Origin: Helopsaltes ochotensis
Taxonomy: Eukaryota; Chordata; Aves; Passeriformes; Locustellidae
Assembly (NCBI GenBank): GCA_013400155.1
Contig: VXBM01000096.1
Location: 408,663-472,662, forward strand
Direction of reading: 5' to 3'
DNA length: 64,000 bases
Made by a program: the position numbers and the translations under genes. Each line of letters begins with the position of its first letter. Position 1 is the stretch's first letter. Below are positions 23,226-35,840 of this stretch, piece after piece. The notes under the pieces are model-generated. The model saw only the letters and a program-made list of their open reading frames with translations. It had not been told where the DNA came from and did no database searches.

Positions 23226-26200
23226 CTACCTCAGCCGCCCGTCAGGTTTGACAGGCCCCAGTTCTGATTTGGGGTCTGGGGAGAGGGAGCTCCAGGAGGT
23301 TTTGCTGCAGGTCTCCAGGGAAACACAGGCAGAGGGGCTGCTGACACAGACATTTGCTGTGGACCAGAAGGTGCCAATGGCAGTGTCTGCCCAGTCCTCC
23401 AGCTCCTTTCCCGTCAGCTGAGCCTTCCGCACTGCATCCTCCTCTGCTGCCTCAGAGCGCGGCAGGTTGAGGATCCCACCCAGGCCCTGGAAATTCTGGT
23501 CCATGTACTCGTTGCGGGGGGGGCCACCATGCAGCCAGTTGCTGTCATCTGGGAAGGACACAGAGAGAAAAGAGGGGGGTGAGCAGTGGCAGCAACATTC
23601 TGTCACCCTGCAGGTCCTGCCCCCAACTCCAGTTGGGGCACAGCACTTCATCCCTTTGCAACAACAGCTCCCCTCCATCACAAGGAAAAGGATTCTGCTG
23701 CAGGAAGAATCTGAATGACATGACAATGGGCTCTCTAGAGATGCCAAGAGGACAGCCCAGACTAAAGATTTACTTGGGCAAGGGGATATCAGTAGAAGAT
23801 TGCCTCCAGCCTGGTCATCAGCTGCAGATCAGGGGCCAGCACAGGGGGGAGCACTTTGGATTGACCACAAGGACACCCTCTCACCCAGCCCCAAACTCCA
23901 GAGCATCCTCACCTTTCCTGAGAGGCTGCTTGCGGTTGAAGGTCTGAGGCACCACCAGGAACTGGTTCTCCGCGAGAGGCTCCCAGAACTGGAGGAGGCG
24001 GATGGTCCAGATGCCAGGGCGCAGGGGGTGGTTGAGAGGGGGCTTGTACTGGGTGAACTCTGCTTCAGCATCCACCGCAATATCGTAGGAAGCAGCAATG
24101 ACGTAGGTGGGGTCAATCCACACCACCGTAGCCGTCAGGTTGGGGCCCCGTGACCACTTCTGCATGGCCACTGGCTCATCAAAAGGCCCTATCAAGCCTC
24201 CAAAATTGCGGAAGAGTCTTTCCTTAGGGTCCCACTCCGTGCCCACCTGGAGGGATAGGAAGCACAAGCAGTGGGACACTGGGCAAAGAGACACTATCAG
24301 CTGAGGTTCTGTGTTTCACCTCCCCGAAACAGAGAACACATAAACCTTGGAGTTCAAAGCAATGGACACCCCACCCTCCATGGATCACACACCAGCACAA
24401 ATTCAGCTGTGCAAAGCCTCCTGTAGCTGCAGGCACTGGATCTCACCTTCCTCTGAAAGATCCCCTGAAGGCCTGTTCTCCAACGATCAGCTTCTCACAA
24501 ATACTCAAAAACCTCCAGATAAAGATTTGTTCTCAGACACAATGGCAGCTCTGTGTCGCTCTGTCCCCATGCCATGCAGGTGAGGCAGATGAGGAACAGC
24601 AGCACAGTGTGGGAAAGCCAGGTAGAAAAGCATCCCATTTACCTCAAGGTTTTGCAAGCGGTTTGCCTGCCCTCCATGACCTGACAGCTTCAAAGCTCCT
24701 TGGGGCATCATCCACACCTCCAAGGATTCTGCCTGCCCAGTTGCCAAATTCTGCACTTCCTGCATCACCAGGTAACCCTGGAAACGGTCATCATAGAAAT
24801 ATAAGTGCACACTGGAGGGGAAGCCTCGAGGCTCAAATCTGGAGAGATAGACAGAGAGGTTGCACATCTGAGCATACACATCCTTCCAGCACAACATAAA
24901 TGCCTACCTTTAGAGCCTGGGTTGAGACCACAGAAAATACCTCACCTGCAGAGCTTGTCAGCCTTGGCTGCCAGTGTGGATGAGGCTTTGTGGAGCCCCA
25001 GCCTGGAGAAGGCTGTATAGAAGGTGAGGGTGACATCGCTGAGACCACTGAGCCCATCGACACGGTCATAGACATTTTCCCAGTAGGCCTTGAGGGCTGG
25101 GGTGTTGGGGGGGTAGCTGCCATAGAGGTGCGTGTCCAGGATCTCCAGCACCTCCTGGTTCACCGTTGACTCAAACTTGCGGGCAAAGAAGGTAGGTCTG
25201 GAGAGTTGCTGGAAGAGCACAGGAATTTCTAACAATGTTGGCTGCACCCACTCTGTCCTCCCACTCCAGCAGGATCCATTCTGCCTACTTTGAAGGCACA
25301 GGCTAAGGAGCAGCACAGCACAGCCAGCCTGAATGTGGGATCCTCTATGACAGGATCAGTGGGAGCACACCAACAGTTACCGGTAATGCAGATGGGTCTC
25401 CATCTCTCCCACCACCTCCCCCTTTCTATGCCCAGAAGCAGCCATATGTCATCCTCCTCCTTTGCTGCAATCTCTACTCTGATGGGCTCCCACCCACCAG
25501 AGCCACTGCTGAACCCTGCACTAGCTCTGGCCACATGGCGTAGCCTGCAGGAACAGGGTCTTGGGCTCTGTAAGCCTGGGACTGCTGGAAAATCCTGCCA
25601 CAACTGCACTTTTCAGGGCTGGCTCTATCTCCCCAAACCTCCTGTGTTCAGTCCATGTCCTCAAGCATGGAGAGCATGGGAGACATTTTATCACAAGGTA
25701 TTTGACCTGCCAAAGAAACACCACTCTGAAAGGGTTTTAGTAAAAAGGTATTTGCCCCAAAGGATACATTTGCAGAGAAAGAGCAGGAAAACAGGAGAGA
25801 AAGTTTGGGAATAGGAGCAATGCTGCAAGCAGAAGCCTGGCTGCAGGGCAGGATAGTCAGGATAATCCCACTGTAAATATACAGACACATCTACACTGAG
25901 CGCCACTGGGGAACCTGACCATGCTCCAGTCTCTTGTGGGGACATGCACAGTAGCTGGCACTGCAGCTTGTGGTGCCCACAGGACAGCTCAGAGAGGACA
26001 GGACATGGAGAAGGAGAAAGAGCAGGAAGAAAAAAGAGGATCTTTTTCACCTGTAGCCGAAGGAAGTCCTGGGGTTTGAAGTCATTTGGGGAGCACCCGC
26101 ACCAGTCGACTATGTGTTTATATTGGCACTTACAGCCCAGCTTCCGGTTCCAGTTGGTCACTCGAAGGTTGTTATCGACCAGCGTCTCGCAGACGTGGCT

Positions 26201-29080
26201 GTTCTCCAGGACCGTGTGGAAGAAGGACTGTGCAAGGCAGAAGAGGGACAGGACACCCAGTGGGATGAAGGACAGGTGGTTAACAGAGATCTCCACTCAC
26301 AGAGGAGAAGGACAGACCTCAAATGCTACTGAACAGAAACTTATCCCTGTTCCCAGCACAAGGCAACACTTAAGGGACCAGGCTTTCACCAGTCCTTATC
26401 TGGCCCAGAGGGTGACTGGATGTAAAGCTGGGCTGTACGTAAACGTGACCCCTGACCTGTCTGCTCCTCTCTTCCCTCTTTTATACCTAAGTCTGGAAAA
26501 GGGGAGGCACAAAACTGCCTGAGCAGAATCAGCAACACCCTTTGCAGCTACCCAGAGCAGGGATGAAGTGGGACAGAGATATCAGAGCACAGTGGGAAGA
26601 AAATCTGTCCCATGGCCCACAGCCAGCACCCACCTCAGCTGGCAGGAGTGTGTAGGTGTAGAACTGGCGCAGCTGGGACACTAGCTGGTCGTCAGCATAG
26701 ACCACATATTCCACAAAGCTGCGCGTCAGCGAGAACCAGTCGGAGCCCCCGTCTACCACGATGCCCTCAGGGATGTGGCGTTCGCCCAGTCGCCACATGT
26801 GGGAGTCACACTCATGGAACAAGCGGTCCAGGCCCTGCTTCTTAATAAACCTGGGCATGAGGATGAGGAGTTAGGACTGTCAACCACCTTGTTAAGTGCA
26901 GATGCAGAACATCCCCTCCCCGCCACAGCTGTTTCAGTTCTTTTCTGAAATCCCTTGTTTTCTGTTCCTCCAGTTCAACTCTGCCTCTGGCTGAGATTAC
27001 CTGGCATTGTCTCGGCCATGTGACTTCAGGAAGTTCTTATCTCGGTATTTGGACAGGAACATCACCAATTCATCATTGGTCCTGAGGTGCAAATCAGGAA
27101 TCATTAATGCTCCTGGGGTGAAGCAGCCCATTCATTCTGCAAAACCCATTAGACACAAGGAGCCCAAAGCTGCTGACTCAAACCTTGTCCCATCATTGGG
27201 CAGACACAGCCTCTCTGCTAGCTGTCGCCTCACATGCATATTCTCCTGCAATACCCAGACCAGAGGAAAAAATAGCTTCTGAGGTACCGACTGGGCTCCT
27301 CTGCACACATGGGTCCAGCCTGGTCCGGGAGCATCTGGGTACAATCTCCAACCCCATCTCCCTCAGCTCCTTGATCTCCCCCCACCCCTCCCAAGGGTGC
27401 TGCATCACACAGCCCCAACACCTCCAGCCCCCTTCCCTGCCCCAGCAAGGCCCTCACCTCGTAGGGTAGTCAGTGGCACTCAGGTTGATGAAGAAGTCCC
27501 AGGGCCACTCAGACAGTTCCAGCAGGTCCTTCATGCTACGTAAGTACATCTTCAGCAGGCTGGCACCTCCCCAGATGGTCACCATGCGCCACGGTGTCAC
27601 ACGGATATTGGGGTAGTGACGGGCCAGCTCCACGGCCTCGCGATGGAGGTAGTTGGAGCGCTGTCAGGGAACATGGCTCACTCTCAGCAAGGAGTTCATC
27701 CTCCCAGGGCCCTGCTTTCCTTGTCACCAGCCCAGAGTCATCCCTCGCAGCAGCCTCCACAAGGAGGGAAGCAGCAGGGCAGGGGGGGATAGATCCTGTT
27801 TCCATGGGGTTGCAGAAGTAGCAGCAGAGGGTCACAGCTCCACAGCAGCAAGGACTAAACCTATCCAGCTACTTTCTTCACTCACCACCACCCATGCTTC
27901 AGCTCTGCTCCCTCTCCCAGGGACCAAGGGAACGCTGTTAGCACCCACTCCCTCACCCTTGCCACACACCTTGTCAACGTGGATGTAGAAGAAGTGCTGC
28001 TGGTGGTAGACGGCCTTAATGAGCCGCTTCAGCTGGCGGATGGCCCTGCCATGCACCACAAGCATGTAGGCAATGCGCACAGGCTTGCTGGGGGGCCCCT
28101 GCTGCAGCCGGCTCTCGTCCCACTGGATCACAGGGCTGACCTTGCCTGCATGGGGAGGGAGAGGGGTGTCAGCCACCTCCAGCCTTGGTATCTACTATCT
28201 GGAGCTCCTGACAAAGGCAGCGGACAGCAGGGAAGCACTCAGCCTCAGGCAAATCCCAAACTGGCTGCAATGCCAGGACATGGTGGCACATGCAGCCCCT
28301 TGTGTTACACTGATGGGGGGTGTTGGGAAAGGAGGTGTCCTCCTCTGGTGCATCAAAACAGAAAATGCAGCTGGGCCTGGCTCTGACGCCTGCAGAATTG
28401 CAGGCTGGGATGAACAGCTCAACTTAAGAAGGCTGGCACAGCTTTGATTGGATTACAGAGGCAGAGATAATCTGGGAATCAGTGACAGATTGAGGCCGCT
28501 GTTCGCCAGGTGGGACAGTTTGATGACTTAAGGAAGGTGGCCTATGAGCCTGCCTGGGATATTTCCAATGCCTAGGGTGACCAGGAGCACTCCAGCAGGA
28601 CTCACCTGAGAGCTGGCAGTGGCGAGGCACGGACTGGGGCATGAGGCTGCCAGCCCGGTGCAGACACACCACATTGGCAATCTCCTGTTGGCACTGTTTG
28701 CTGTTGGCCCGGGCCAGCGCCGACAGGGCGTCTTTGCCCGTGATTTCACACTTGGGGGTGAAAATGTTCTCGGTGGGCTGGGGAGCCCCCTCCACGCTGC
28801 CCGTGTCACCCTGCTGGAAGACAGCCAGCTGGGCCTCCCCACGCAGCTCTGTCAGGTTCCTGCGGCTGGAGGAGTCCAGCATGGCTGGCAGCTTCCACCC
28901 TGGTTTGTGCCTGGCTGTGACGGCTCTCACCACCTTGGACACCATGGCCCCAGGGCTGTCTGGCCGGCCCCGCCATCGGCCATGCTTTCGGCTGGCACTG
29001 CTCCGCCGCCCAGCAGAGCTGTCTGAGTCCTTGGAGCCGTCGCTGCTCTCGGGAAACCCAGCTTTTTTCTGCCGCTCCTG
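23226..29080 (-). CDS. XYLT2: XYLT2, xylosyltransferase 2 (first exon missing)
   Basis: Ten minus-strand exons join in phase: 29080-28606, 28145-27970, 27660-27458, 27081-27001, 26850-26634, 26227-26051, 25208-24956, 24838-24643, 24246-23913 and 23548-23226, about 811 codons. The human protein has 865 residues, so only the exon with the cytoplasmic and transmembrane anchor is absent. The enzyme adds xylose from UDP-xylose to Ser of proteoglycan core proteins in the Golgi, the first step of the heparan/chondroitin sulfate linker. Visible parts are a Ser/Arg-rich stem, then the GT14 domain with VRIAYMLVVHGRAIRQLKRL, FFINLSATDYPTR, NFLKSHGRDNARFIKKQGLD, GIVVDGGSDWFSLTRSFVEY and CGCSPNDFKPQDFLRLQ. 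The C-terminal domain ends SFSP-like at WSSLSPDPKSELGPVKPDGR. The family Asp-Trp-Asp motif reads Glu-Trp-Asp here (exon beginning 24246). The start of the 29080 exon is chosen at CTGCAG/CAG; three bases further in is also possible. Confidence 0.95.
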
Positions 29081-32000
29081 CTGCAGGTCCATGTGAATGC
29101 AGAAGAGAGGACAGACAGCATTAACTCGGGCCTGCTTCCCCCTAGCTCTATCAGCATGCTCTTTGGAGCATCCCTGTTCCCAGTCCCCACAGAGCTCAAT
29201 GCTGCAGCATGACATGTGCTCCAGGAGCAACCACTGTGCAGCACAGGACATTACACAGCCCCTTCACCACCTAAAACCCCAGGCCAAGACCCAACAGCAG
29301 GCGCCTGCCTTTGCCCCCATCATGGGGACACCCAGATGGTCTCTGTGGTTGGGCTCATTGTAAACTAAACGGACATAGTGGGTTGTGTCTCAGCCACCCT
29401 CTGAGGTCCTGCTCATGCAGGGACATCCCCAACGCTGGAGATGAGCACTGCGTTGTACTGGCTGGTGATGGTTATTTCACTGGGAAGCTATTGGACCAGC
29501 TCTTCCCTCGCATGACCATGCTGTGAGCCCAAGCCCAGCACAGCCAGAGTCCCAGGCAGCCACAGCTGTGCTCTCTGGGCTGAAAGCACTGGACAAGAAT
29601 AGACCCAGGCCCTGCCCACGCTCCCCTCCTTGGAACCTGGCTCCCCACACTGGGCCAGGGCAGACACTGCCATCACCACCTTCCCCAGAAATTCAGACAC
29701 AAACCCTCCCGCAGACCCAAGTGGATGTGTAAAGGGAGCAGTTAATAACACTTTGTTACCTCTGCCAGGCTGGCTGACCAGCAGAGACAGTCAGCCTCGG
29801 AGAGAGCAGGGAGCTGGGAAGTTTGGACGACACATTCATGGGAAAGAACTTTCCCAATGAGTGCTACCTGTGATGTCAGGGCCATGTAGCCCAGCCCACC
29901 ACAGGCACTCCCTGATGACAGGCAGGCAGCTGCCTGCTCCAGCCTGGCTTCCCAGGGCTGTCTCACAGCACCCCCAAACCCTGACTGCCCAGCAGCTGTG
30001 CCAGGCACCACGGGGAGCTATAAGGAACATCCAGTGGTATTCCTGAGCAGCAGCATCTCACAAGGATGGACAAATGTCTCTCAAGGACAGTAGGACTGAA
30101 CAAGCCCCTGGCTCAAGACTCCTCTGAGGGTGTAGCTACCGGGAAGGTCACAGTCAGGAGAAAGCACAGAGTGAAAAGGCAAGAAAACATTGGGCAGGAT
30201 CTGCCCATTTCAGCATCCCCAGACTACCCATGTTGTGCTGGTACAGCCATAGCCAAACCACTGCTTAAATCCCAAGGGGCTGGTTCAGCAGGGATCAGCC
30301 AAGCCTGCTGCTACCCACAGGTGTCACGGGCAGCCCCAGACAGGCAGTGAACCCTTCACTAATCACCACGCAGGATCATCCGTTCCAGAACTATAAACCT
30401 GTTTTCCCCACAGAGCATCACAGGAGAGGGCATCTGGAAGGCCACAAGTGAAGACAGTCTCTTCCATGTTCCTACAGGAAGAGACTCACTGATCCCACTC
30501 ACATCCTGCACTCCCCAACACGCCTGACTCTGGGGACACCCACTATTCGATGTCCACCTGTGGTTACAGTCCTGCTCATCCCCCTGGAAGGAGCCCTGCT
30601 CCCAGCTCAGGAGCATGCCTAGCTAGCTGCCTTTCCCAGTAGGGAAGTTGCTAGAAGCATCGGCAGCCCTTCCGGAGCTGCCAGCCAAGGAACTCAAGGG
30701 TTTCTAATTATTGCCACAGCAGAGTGATCCCTCCACCCCAGCCTAGCAGGGAATGGCTCCAGCCACATTGTTCTGCTGTATTTAAAACCTGTGTGGGACA
30801 GTCAGAGAGGGTCCCCATCCCCTCCTTCTGACACACACAGATGACTCCAGGGGCCAGCCAGAGCTCACTTAGAATCACAGAATCATTTAGGTTAGACTCA
30901 CTAAGATCATCCAACTGTTAAACCCCTGTCAAGGCAACCACTAAACCATGTCCCCAAGTGCCACATCTACACATCTTTTAGGTATCTCCATAGACTGTGA
31001 CTCCACCACTTCCTCATCCAGCCTGTTCAAAGGCTTCATGGCCCTTCTGGTGAAGAAATCTTTGCAAATATCCAACCTAAACCTGCCTGGTACAACTTCA
31101 GGCCATTTCCTCTTGTCCTGTTGCCTGTTACTGGAGAGACTTGTCCTGTTCTACCTCCCCCAGTGCAACACTGCCACCCCAGAGTGACACAGAGCCATGG
31201 GTCACATATCCCATCCCCAGCACAGGTCCCACTGTGCCACTGGAAGGAGTAGAGCTAACAGCACTTGGTTTCTGAAGGATTCCCTCTCTGGCTGTCTGAC
31301 TCTGGTTTCTGCCACATACCAGCACTCATCAGGCAAAACTAGCACCAAAATGTTCCAAAGTCATCAGATGAATCCAGAGTTAAAATGCTTAGAGTAAGTC
31401 CCTTAAAAACAAGTGCTTTGGCAGGAAAAGTAATTATCAAGGAATCTCTTCTCCAGAAGAAAAGACACTTCATAGGAAGCTTCTCTTGTGGCCACAGCAC
31501 ACAGAGGACACCAACACATAGGCCCCAGAGAGGTGCCACATCCTGCCTGGACAAAGACAGGAGATCAAGGGGCTAAAACACTGCAGTGACAGATCCTTTT
31601 CTCCACCCACAAGGAAGCTTTGTGGTTTGACTTTTACTGGTGCCAGCTCCACCACAGACTAAGAGATTCGGGAAGCTCATGTGCTCACTCAGGAGCTGTT
31701 GGTGTCACAATGACAGAGGCAGTATCACTCTGGTCTCTCAGGCGCCCACTTGTGTGGGGAGACATTCATGCTGACCACAGAAGGAATGAGAATTTCCTCT
31801 CATCCATTGGTCTGCATAGGGATTGTGTTGCTTGATCCTGGTGGAATAAGATTAATTTGGTTTCCAGGAGGAAACACAGTGTTGATTTGGGCAGACAGAG
31901 ACAGATCCAGATACTCCAGATACTGGTCTGCACCCCATAAAGCATCTGCTAGGTGAACACAGGGAGCCTGCAGGACCCCAAAACAGGGCTTGGGAAGAGA

Positions 32001-33803
32001 ACTAATGGATCCAAGAGGCACAGCCAGCTGCACAGTACTTCCAGGACTCAAGTGTCTCTCTCTTCCTCCACAGCCCATTCATGGTGGGGATGAGCTGTGT
32101 CCATTAGTGGGAAGGAGCCATTTACTTTGGCAATTAAGAAATACCAAACTTCAATGAATCCTTTCAGGCCTGCAAGGTCAGACTCTCCTGGGACTGTAAC
32201 TCTGGCTTTACTAGAAAATGGTGTCTCCTCTAGGTCTGACCAAAACCAGAAGGTGCAGGTTGGCACAGAAACCAAGAGCTTTGCAATTTGTAAGAAATAA
32301 AGGTTAACTGGACTTTTCCCAGCTTGCTAATGGGTTTGGGGTGTTTGTGAAGTTAAGTATGGTTCTTGTCTTCTCCAAAAAGGCTTGTCAATTCCCAGGA
32401 CTACTGGCAGTGAACCAACTCCTCTCCAGGAAAGGGGACCCATGGCCAAACCTGTTCAGCTGCCCAGCTCAGTTTTGGGATGGGACATGGGGAAATCAGG
32501 CAAGGACCAAGGCAGAATGAGCCAACCCAGGAGGCTGTGAAGGGCAGGGGCAGAGAACAGCAGACAAGCAGTGCAGGATGGTGCAGAGGGAAGGAGAAGC
32601 AAGGACCGGTGGAGTAATTTGATCAAGGTCACAGAACAGGGAAAGGAGCAGTTGGGCACTCCTTGGTGCCAGATCAGTTTGCTCTCATGCTTCCAGGGCC
32701 TCCAGATTACAATCCTCTCCTTGCCAGATTCATTCCCTGGTTCTGTGTTGGTGATGGGCATATGGCAGTATATGAAGGTGCTCATTGCCCTTTCCCCGTG
32801 GCCCAGGAGAAGGCCTAAGGCTTGGAATTCACCTGCTGAATGAGTGGTGTCACTTTACTGACCCCCACTGCATTTACTGACCCCCATTTCCTTTCTCATC
32901 TCTTTGCTCCCAAGGAAAGCTTTCTAGACCTACTGACCATGGGATCACCCTCCAGACCAGGGAGGCAGTAGGAGGCTTCAGCCACTGGTCCACACAGACA
33001 TAGCAGACCTGGACACAGTCTGGGCAGTTCCCAACAAATAAACAAATCCAAATTAACAACTTGGGAGGAGCTTTCTTTGAAGGTGTCAGCAATGTGCCTC
33101 ATCAGCCTGGGTCCTCTGATACCTGCTCTGTGTCTGACCTTGGGCAAACTCCCTCACCAGACCATGCCTCAGTTTCCCCACACTCACAAGAAAAAAGTGA
33201 TGCATTTGGCCTTAGCAGTATGATCTGGTATAAAGACATCAGCGACTCCAAAAGGTCCTTGTACACTCCCATTACACAGGGATATTTCTCACCGAAACAG
33301 CTAGACAGACGCTGACACAAACCTCACAGCTCTCTGAATTCCATGTTTTTTGGTTTGGGTGTCCCTGACCCCAGTTTCCCACAACACGTCCACACCACAA
33401 GTGCAAAATCCCCATCAAACTCCCCACTCTATGCCAGACCCAAAACAACCCCCCGGGCCACAAGCACCCCTTCTCAGGTACCGTGACCCTGCACTGCTGC
33501 AGCCAGAAGCCCCCAGCCAACATCCCGCTGCCCATCCCACCGCCAACACCTCCAGCAGCCTGAGGCTGCAGGACCCCCCACCCCAGGAACCCCATCCTGG
33601 GTATGGGCCTTGCCAACCCCACGGAATCCACCCCTTTGTCCCTGCCCCAGCTCCCAAGCAAGAAGACACTCACGACCCCCAGGGCATTGTCCCTCCCAAG
33701 GGGTCCCCACGAAAGCCCCCTCCCAGCACCCACGGCTCTCCTATGACCTCCCAGGCCCTCAGCCAATCTCGAACTCCTCAGGCCTCCCCTGTCTCCCGCG
33801 TCG
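29081..33803 (-). other. XYLT2 intron 1
   Basis: No coding exon recognised. It contains one clear CR1 tail (30870-31150) and otherwise unique sequence. It is assigned to XYLT2 because the missing first exon must lie upstream in the minus direction. Confidence 0.7.
30870..31150 (-). repeat. CR1 LINE 3' fragment
   Basis: AGAATCACAGAATCATTTAGG ... GATCATCCAACTGTTAAACC ... CAGCCTGTTCAAAGGCTTCA ... TTCTGGTGAAGAAATCTTTG ... TTCCTCTTGTCCTGTTGCCTG is a typical older CR1 tail in reverse orientation. Confidence 0.9.
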
Positions 33804-34155
33804 NNNNNNNNNNNNNNNNNNNNNNNNNNNNNNNNNNNNNNNNNNNNNNNNNNNNNNNNNNNNNNNNNNNNNNNNNNNNNNNNNNNNNNNNNNNNNNNNN
33901 NNNNNNNNNNNNNNNNNNNNNNNNNNNNNNNNNNNNNNNNNNNNNNNNNNNNNNNNNNNNNNNNNNNNNNNNNNNNNNNNNNNNNNNNNNNNNNNNNNNN
34001 NNNNNNNNNNNNNNNNNNNNNNNNNNNNNNNNNNNNNNNNNNNNNNNNNNNNNNNNNNNNNNNNNNNNNNNNNNNNNNNNNNNNNNNNNNNNNNNNNNNN
34101 NNNNNNNNNNNNNNNNNNNNNNNNNNNNNNNNNNNNNNNNNNNNNNNNNNNNNNN
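33804..34155 (-). other. Assembly gap (352 N), probable site of XYLT2 exon 1 and promoter
   Basis: The gap has CpG-rich right flank (GGGGCCGGCTGGGCGGGGCC) and lies 4.7 kb upstream of XYLT2 exon 2. The missing first exon (start codon, short cytoplasmic tail, signal anchor) is expected to be GC-rich and near here. This is inference, as nothing can be read. Confidence 0.55.
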
Positions 34156-34199
34156 ACGGGGGCCGGCTGGGCGGGGCCAGGGGCGGGACCCGTGACCGA

Positions 34200-34760
34200 T
34201 GTGAGCGCGTAAATGTGAATGAATGTGTGAGCGAATTAATGAGAGCGTGAAAGTAAATGTGAGAGTGAATGAATTTGTGACTGAATTAATGTGAGTGTGT
34301 AAATAAATGTGACTGAATGAGAGTGTGAGTGAATGAATGTGAACATCTAAGTAAATGTGAGTGAATGAATGTGAGCATATTAATGTGAGTGTGAGCACAT
34401 AAATAAATGTAAGTGAGTGAATGTGAGTGTATTAATGTGAGCGTGAGCATGTAAGTAAATGTATGAGGGAATTAATGAGTGTGAGCATGTAAGTAAATGT
34501 GTGAGTGAATGAATGTTGGTGAATGAGTGTCAATGAATGTGAGTGTGTTAGTAAATGAGTGAATGAATGTGAGAGTGAATTCGTGTGAGCGTGAGTGAAT
34601 GTGTAAGACTGAATGAATGTGTGAATGTGAGAGTGAGTGTGCAAATGCATGCATGAGTGTGAATGAATGTGAGTGTGAATGAATGTGAGACTATGTGAGT
34701 GTGAATGAGTGTGTGTGTATATGTGTGTACCTTGAGATGTGAGTGAATGTGTGTGGGACT
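34200..34760. repeat. Degenerate tandem repeat of TGAATGTGAG-type units
   Basis: About 560 bp made almost entirely of variants of GTGAGTGAATGAATG and GAGCGTGAGCATGTAAGTAAATG. Units mix 4-base (GAAT, GTAA) and 2-base (GTGA, TG) periods, so all six frames stay open with His/Ser/Thr or similar low-complexity peptides. It lies directly beside the assembly gap. Confidence 0.9.
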
Positions 34761-34839
34761 GCGAGTGATGTGCGTGTGCACTGGGATGCACATACGGTTG
34801 TGTGTGGCCACCCATGCACCACTGTGTGTTCCTGTGCCA

Positions 34840-35200
34840 CTGGTGTCAACCCCCCTGCCATGGGCAGGGACACCTTCCACCATCCCAAGTTCCTCCAAGC
34901 CCTCTCCAACCTGGCCTTGAACACTTCCAGGGACAGGGCAGCCACAGCTTCTCTAGGCACCCTGTGCCAGGATCACCCCACCCTCCTATGGAACAACTCC
35001 TTCTCAATATCCCATCTAACCCTGCCCTCTGGCACTGTGAAGCTATTCCTCTTGTCTTGGCACTCTAGGCCCTTGTTCTAAGTCTCCGTCCAGCTCTCTT
35101 GGAGCCCTTTAGGAACTGAGAGGGATTCTGTGGTCTCCTTGGAGCCTTCTCTTCTCCGGCTGAACACCGCAGCTCTCTCAGCCTTTCCCTTGTGAAAGCT
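34840..35200 (-). repeat. CR1 LINE 3' fragment
   Basis: CTGCCATGGGCAGGGACACC ... CCTCCAAGCCCTCTCCAACC ... GCCTTGAACACTTCCAGGGA ... GGCAGCCACAGCTTCTCTAG ... CTTCTCTTCTCCGGCTGAAC is a well-preserved reverse-orientation CR1 tail. Confidence 0.93.
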
Positions 35201-35534
35201 ACTGTGGGGGAAAGTATTTCTGCAGAGGAAATAGGAAGCAGTGGCTGGGTTGCGATAGCAGCTCCTGGGAGCCTCACGACCTCCTGTGACCTTTGTGGGC
35301 AAATTCTGCCAATAAAGCTGAGGGGGCACTGCAGCCTCAATGCCCCTGAGGGTTTTAAGAGGAAGAGGTTTTGATAAGGGGGGGCTCCTCTGGCTGCAGA
35401 AGGGCTCTGAGCAGCCTGCTGAGCTCTGGGAGGACTTCCCCTTTAATAGGAGCAATTTGGTCCATACCTCAAGAGCTGAGAGCTGCAAGATTGCCTCAGC
35501 ATCTCCACACCAGCAGGAAAAGGCTCTCTACCTA

Positions 35535-35840
35535 GAACCCTTTAGGTTGCAAAAGACCCTTGACAACATCAAGACTGTTCATTAACCCAGTACCACCAAG
35601 GCCACCACTAAAGTATGTCCTCAAGTGTCCTCAAGACATCTACATGTCTTTTAGGCCCCTCCAGGGATTATGGCTACCATATCCCTCCACAGCTTGTTCC
35701 AGGGCTTCACAGCCCTTTTGGTGAAGAAATTTTCACCAATATCCAATCTAAACCTCCGCTGGCACAACTTGAAGAGTTGCTTCTCCTTGTGGCACCCTGT
35801 TTCCCCTTGTCCTGTTGCTTGTTACCTGGGTGAAGAGACC
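35535..35840 (-). repeat. CR1 LINE 3' fragment
   Basis: Similar to the copy at 30870: ACAGCTTGTTCCAGGGCTTC, TTTTGGTGAAGAAATTTTCAC and CCAATATCCAATCTAAACCT, in reverse orientation. Confidence 0.88.

Noticed and set aside
33350..34398. Open frames spanning the 352-N gap
   Set aside because: They remain open only because Ns are not stops. The flanking Pro-rich peptide has no family match.
34432..34960. Minus-strand frames rich in His, Ser and Thr
   Set aside because: They are translations of the TGAATG/TGTGAG tandem array, which is open in every frame.
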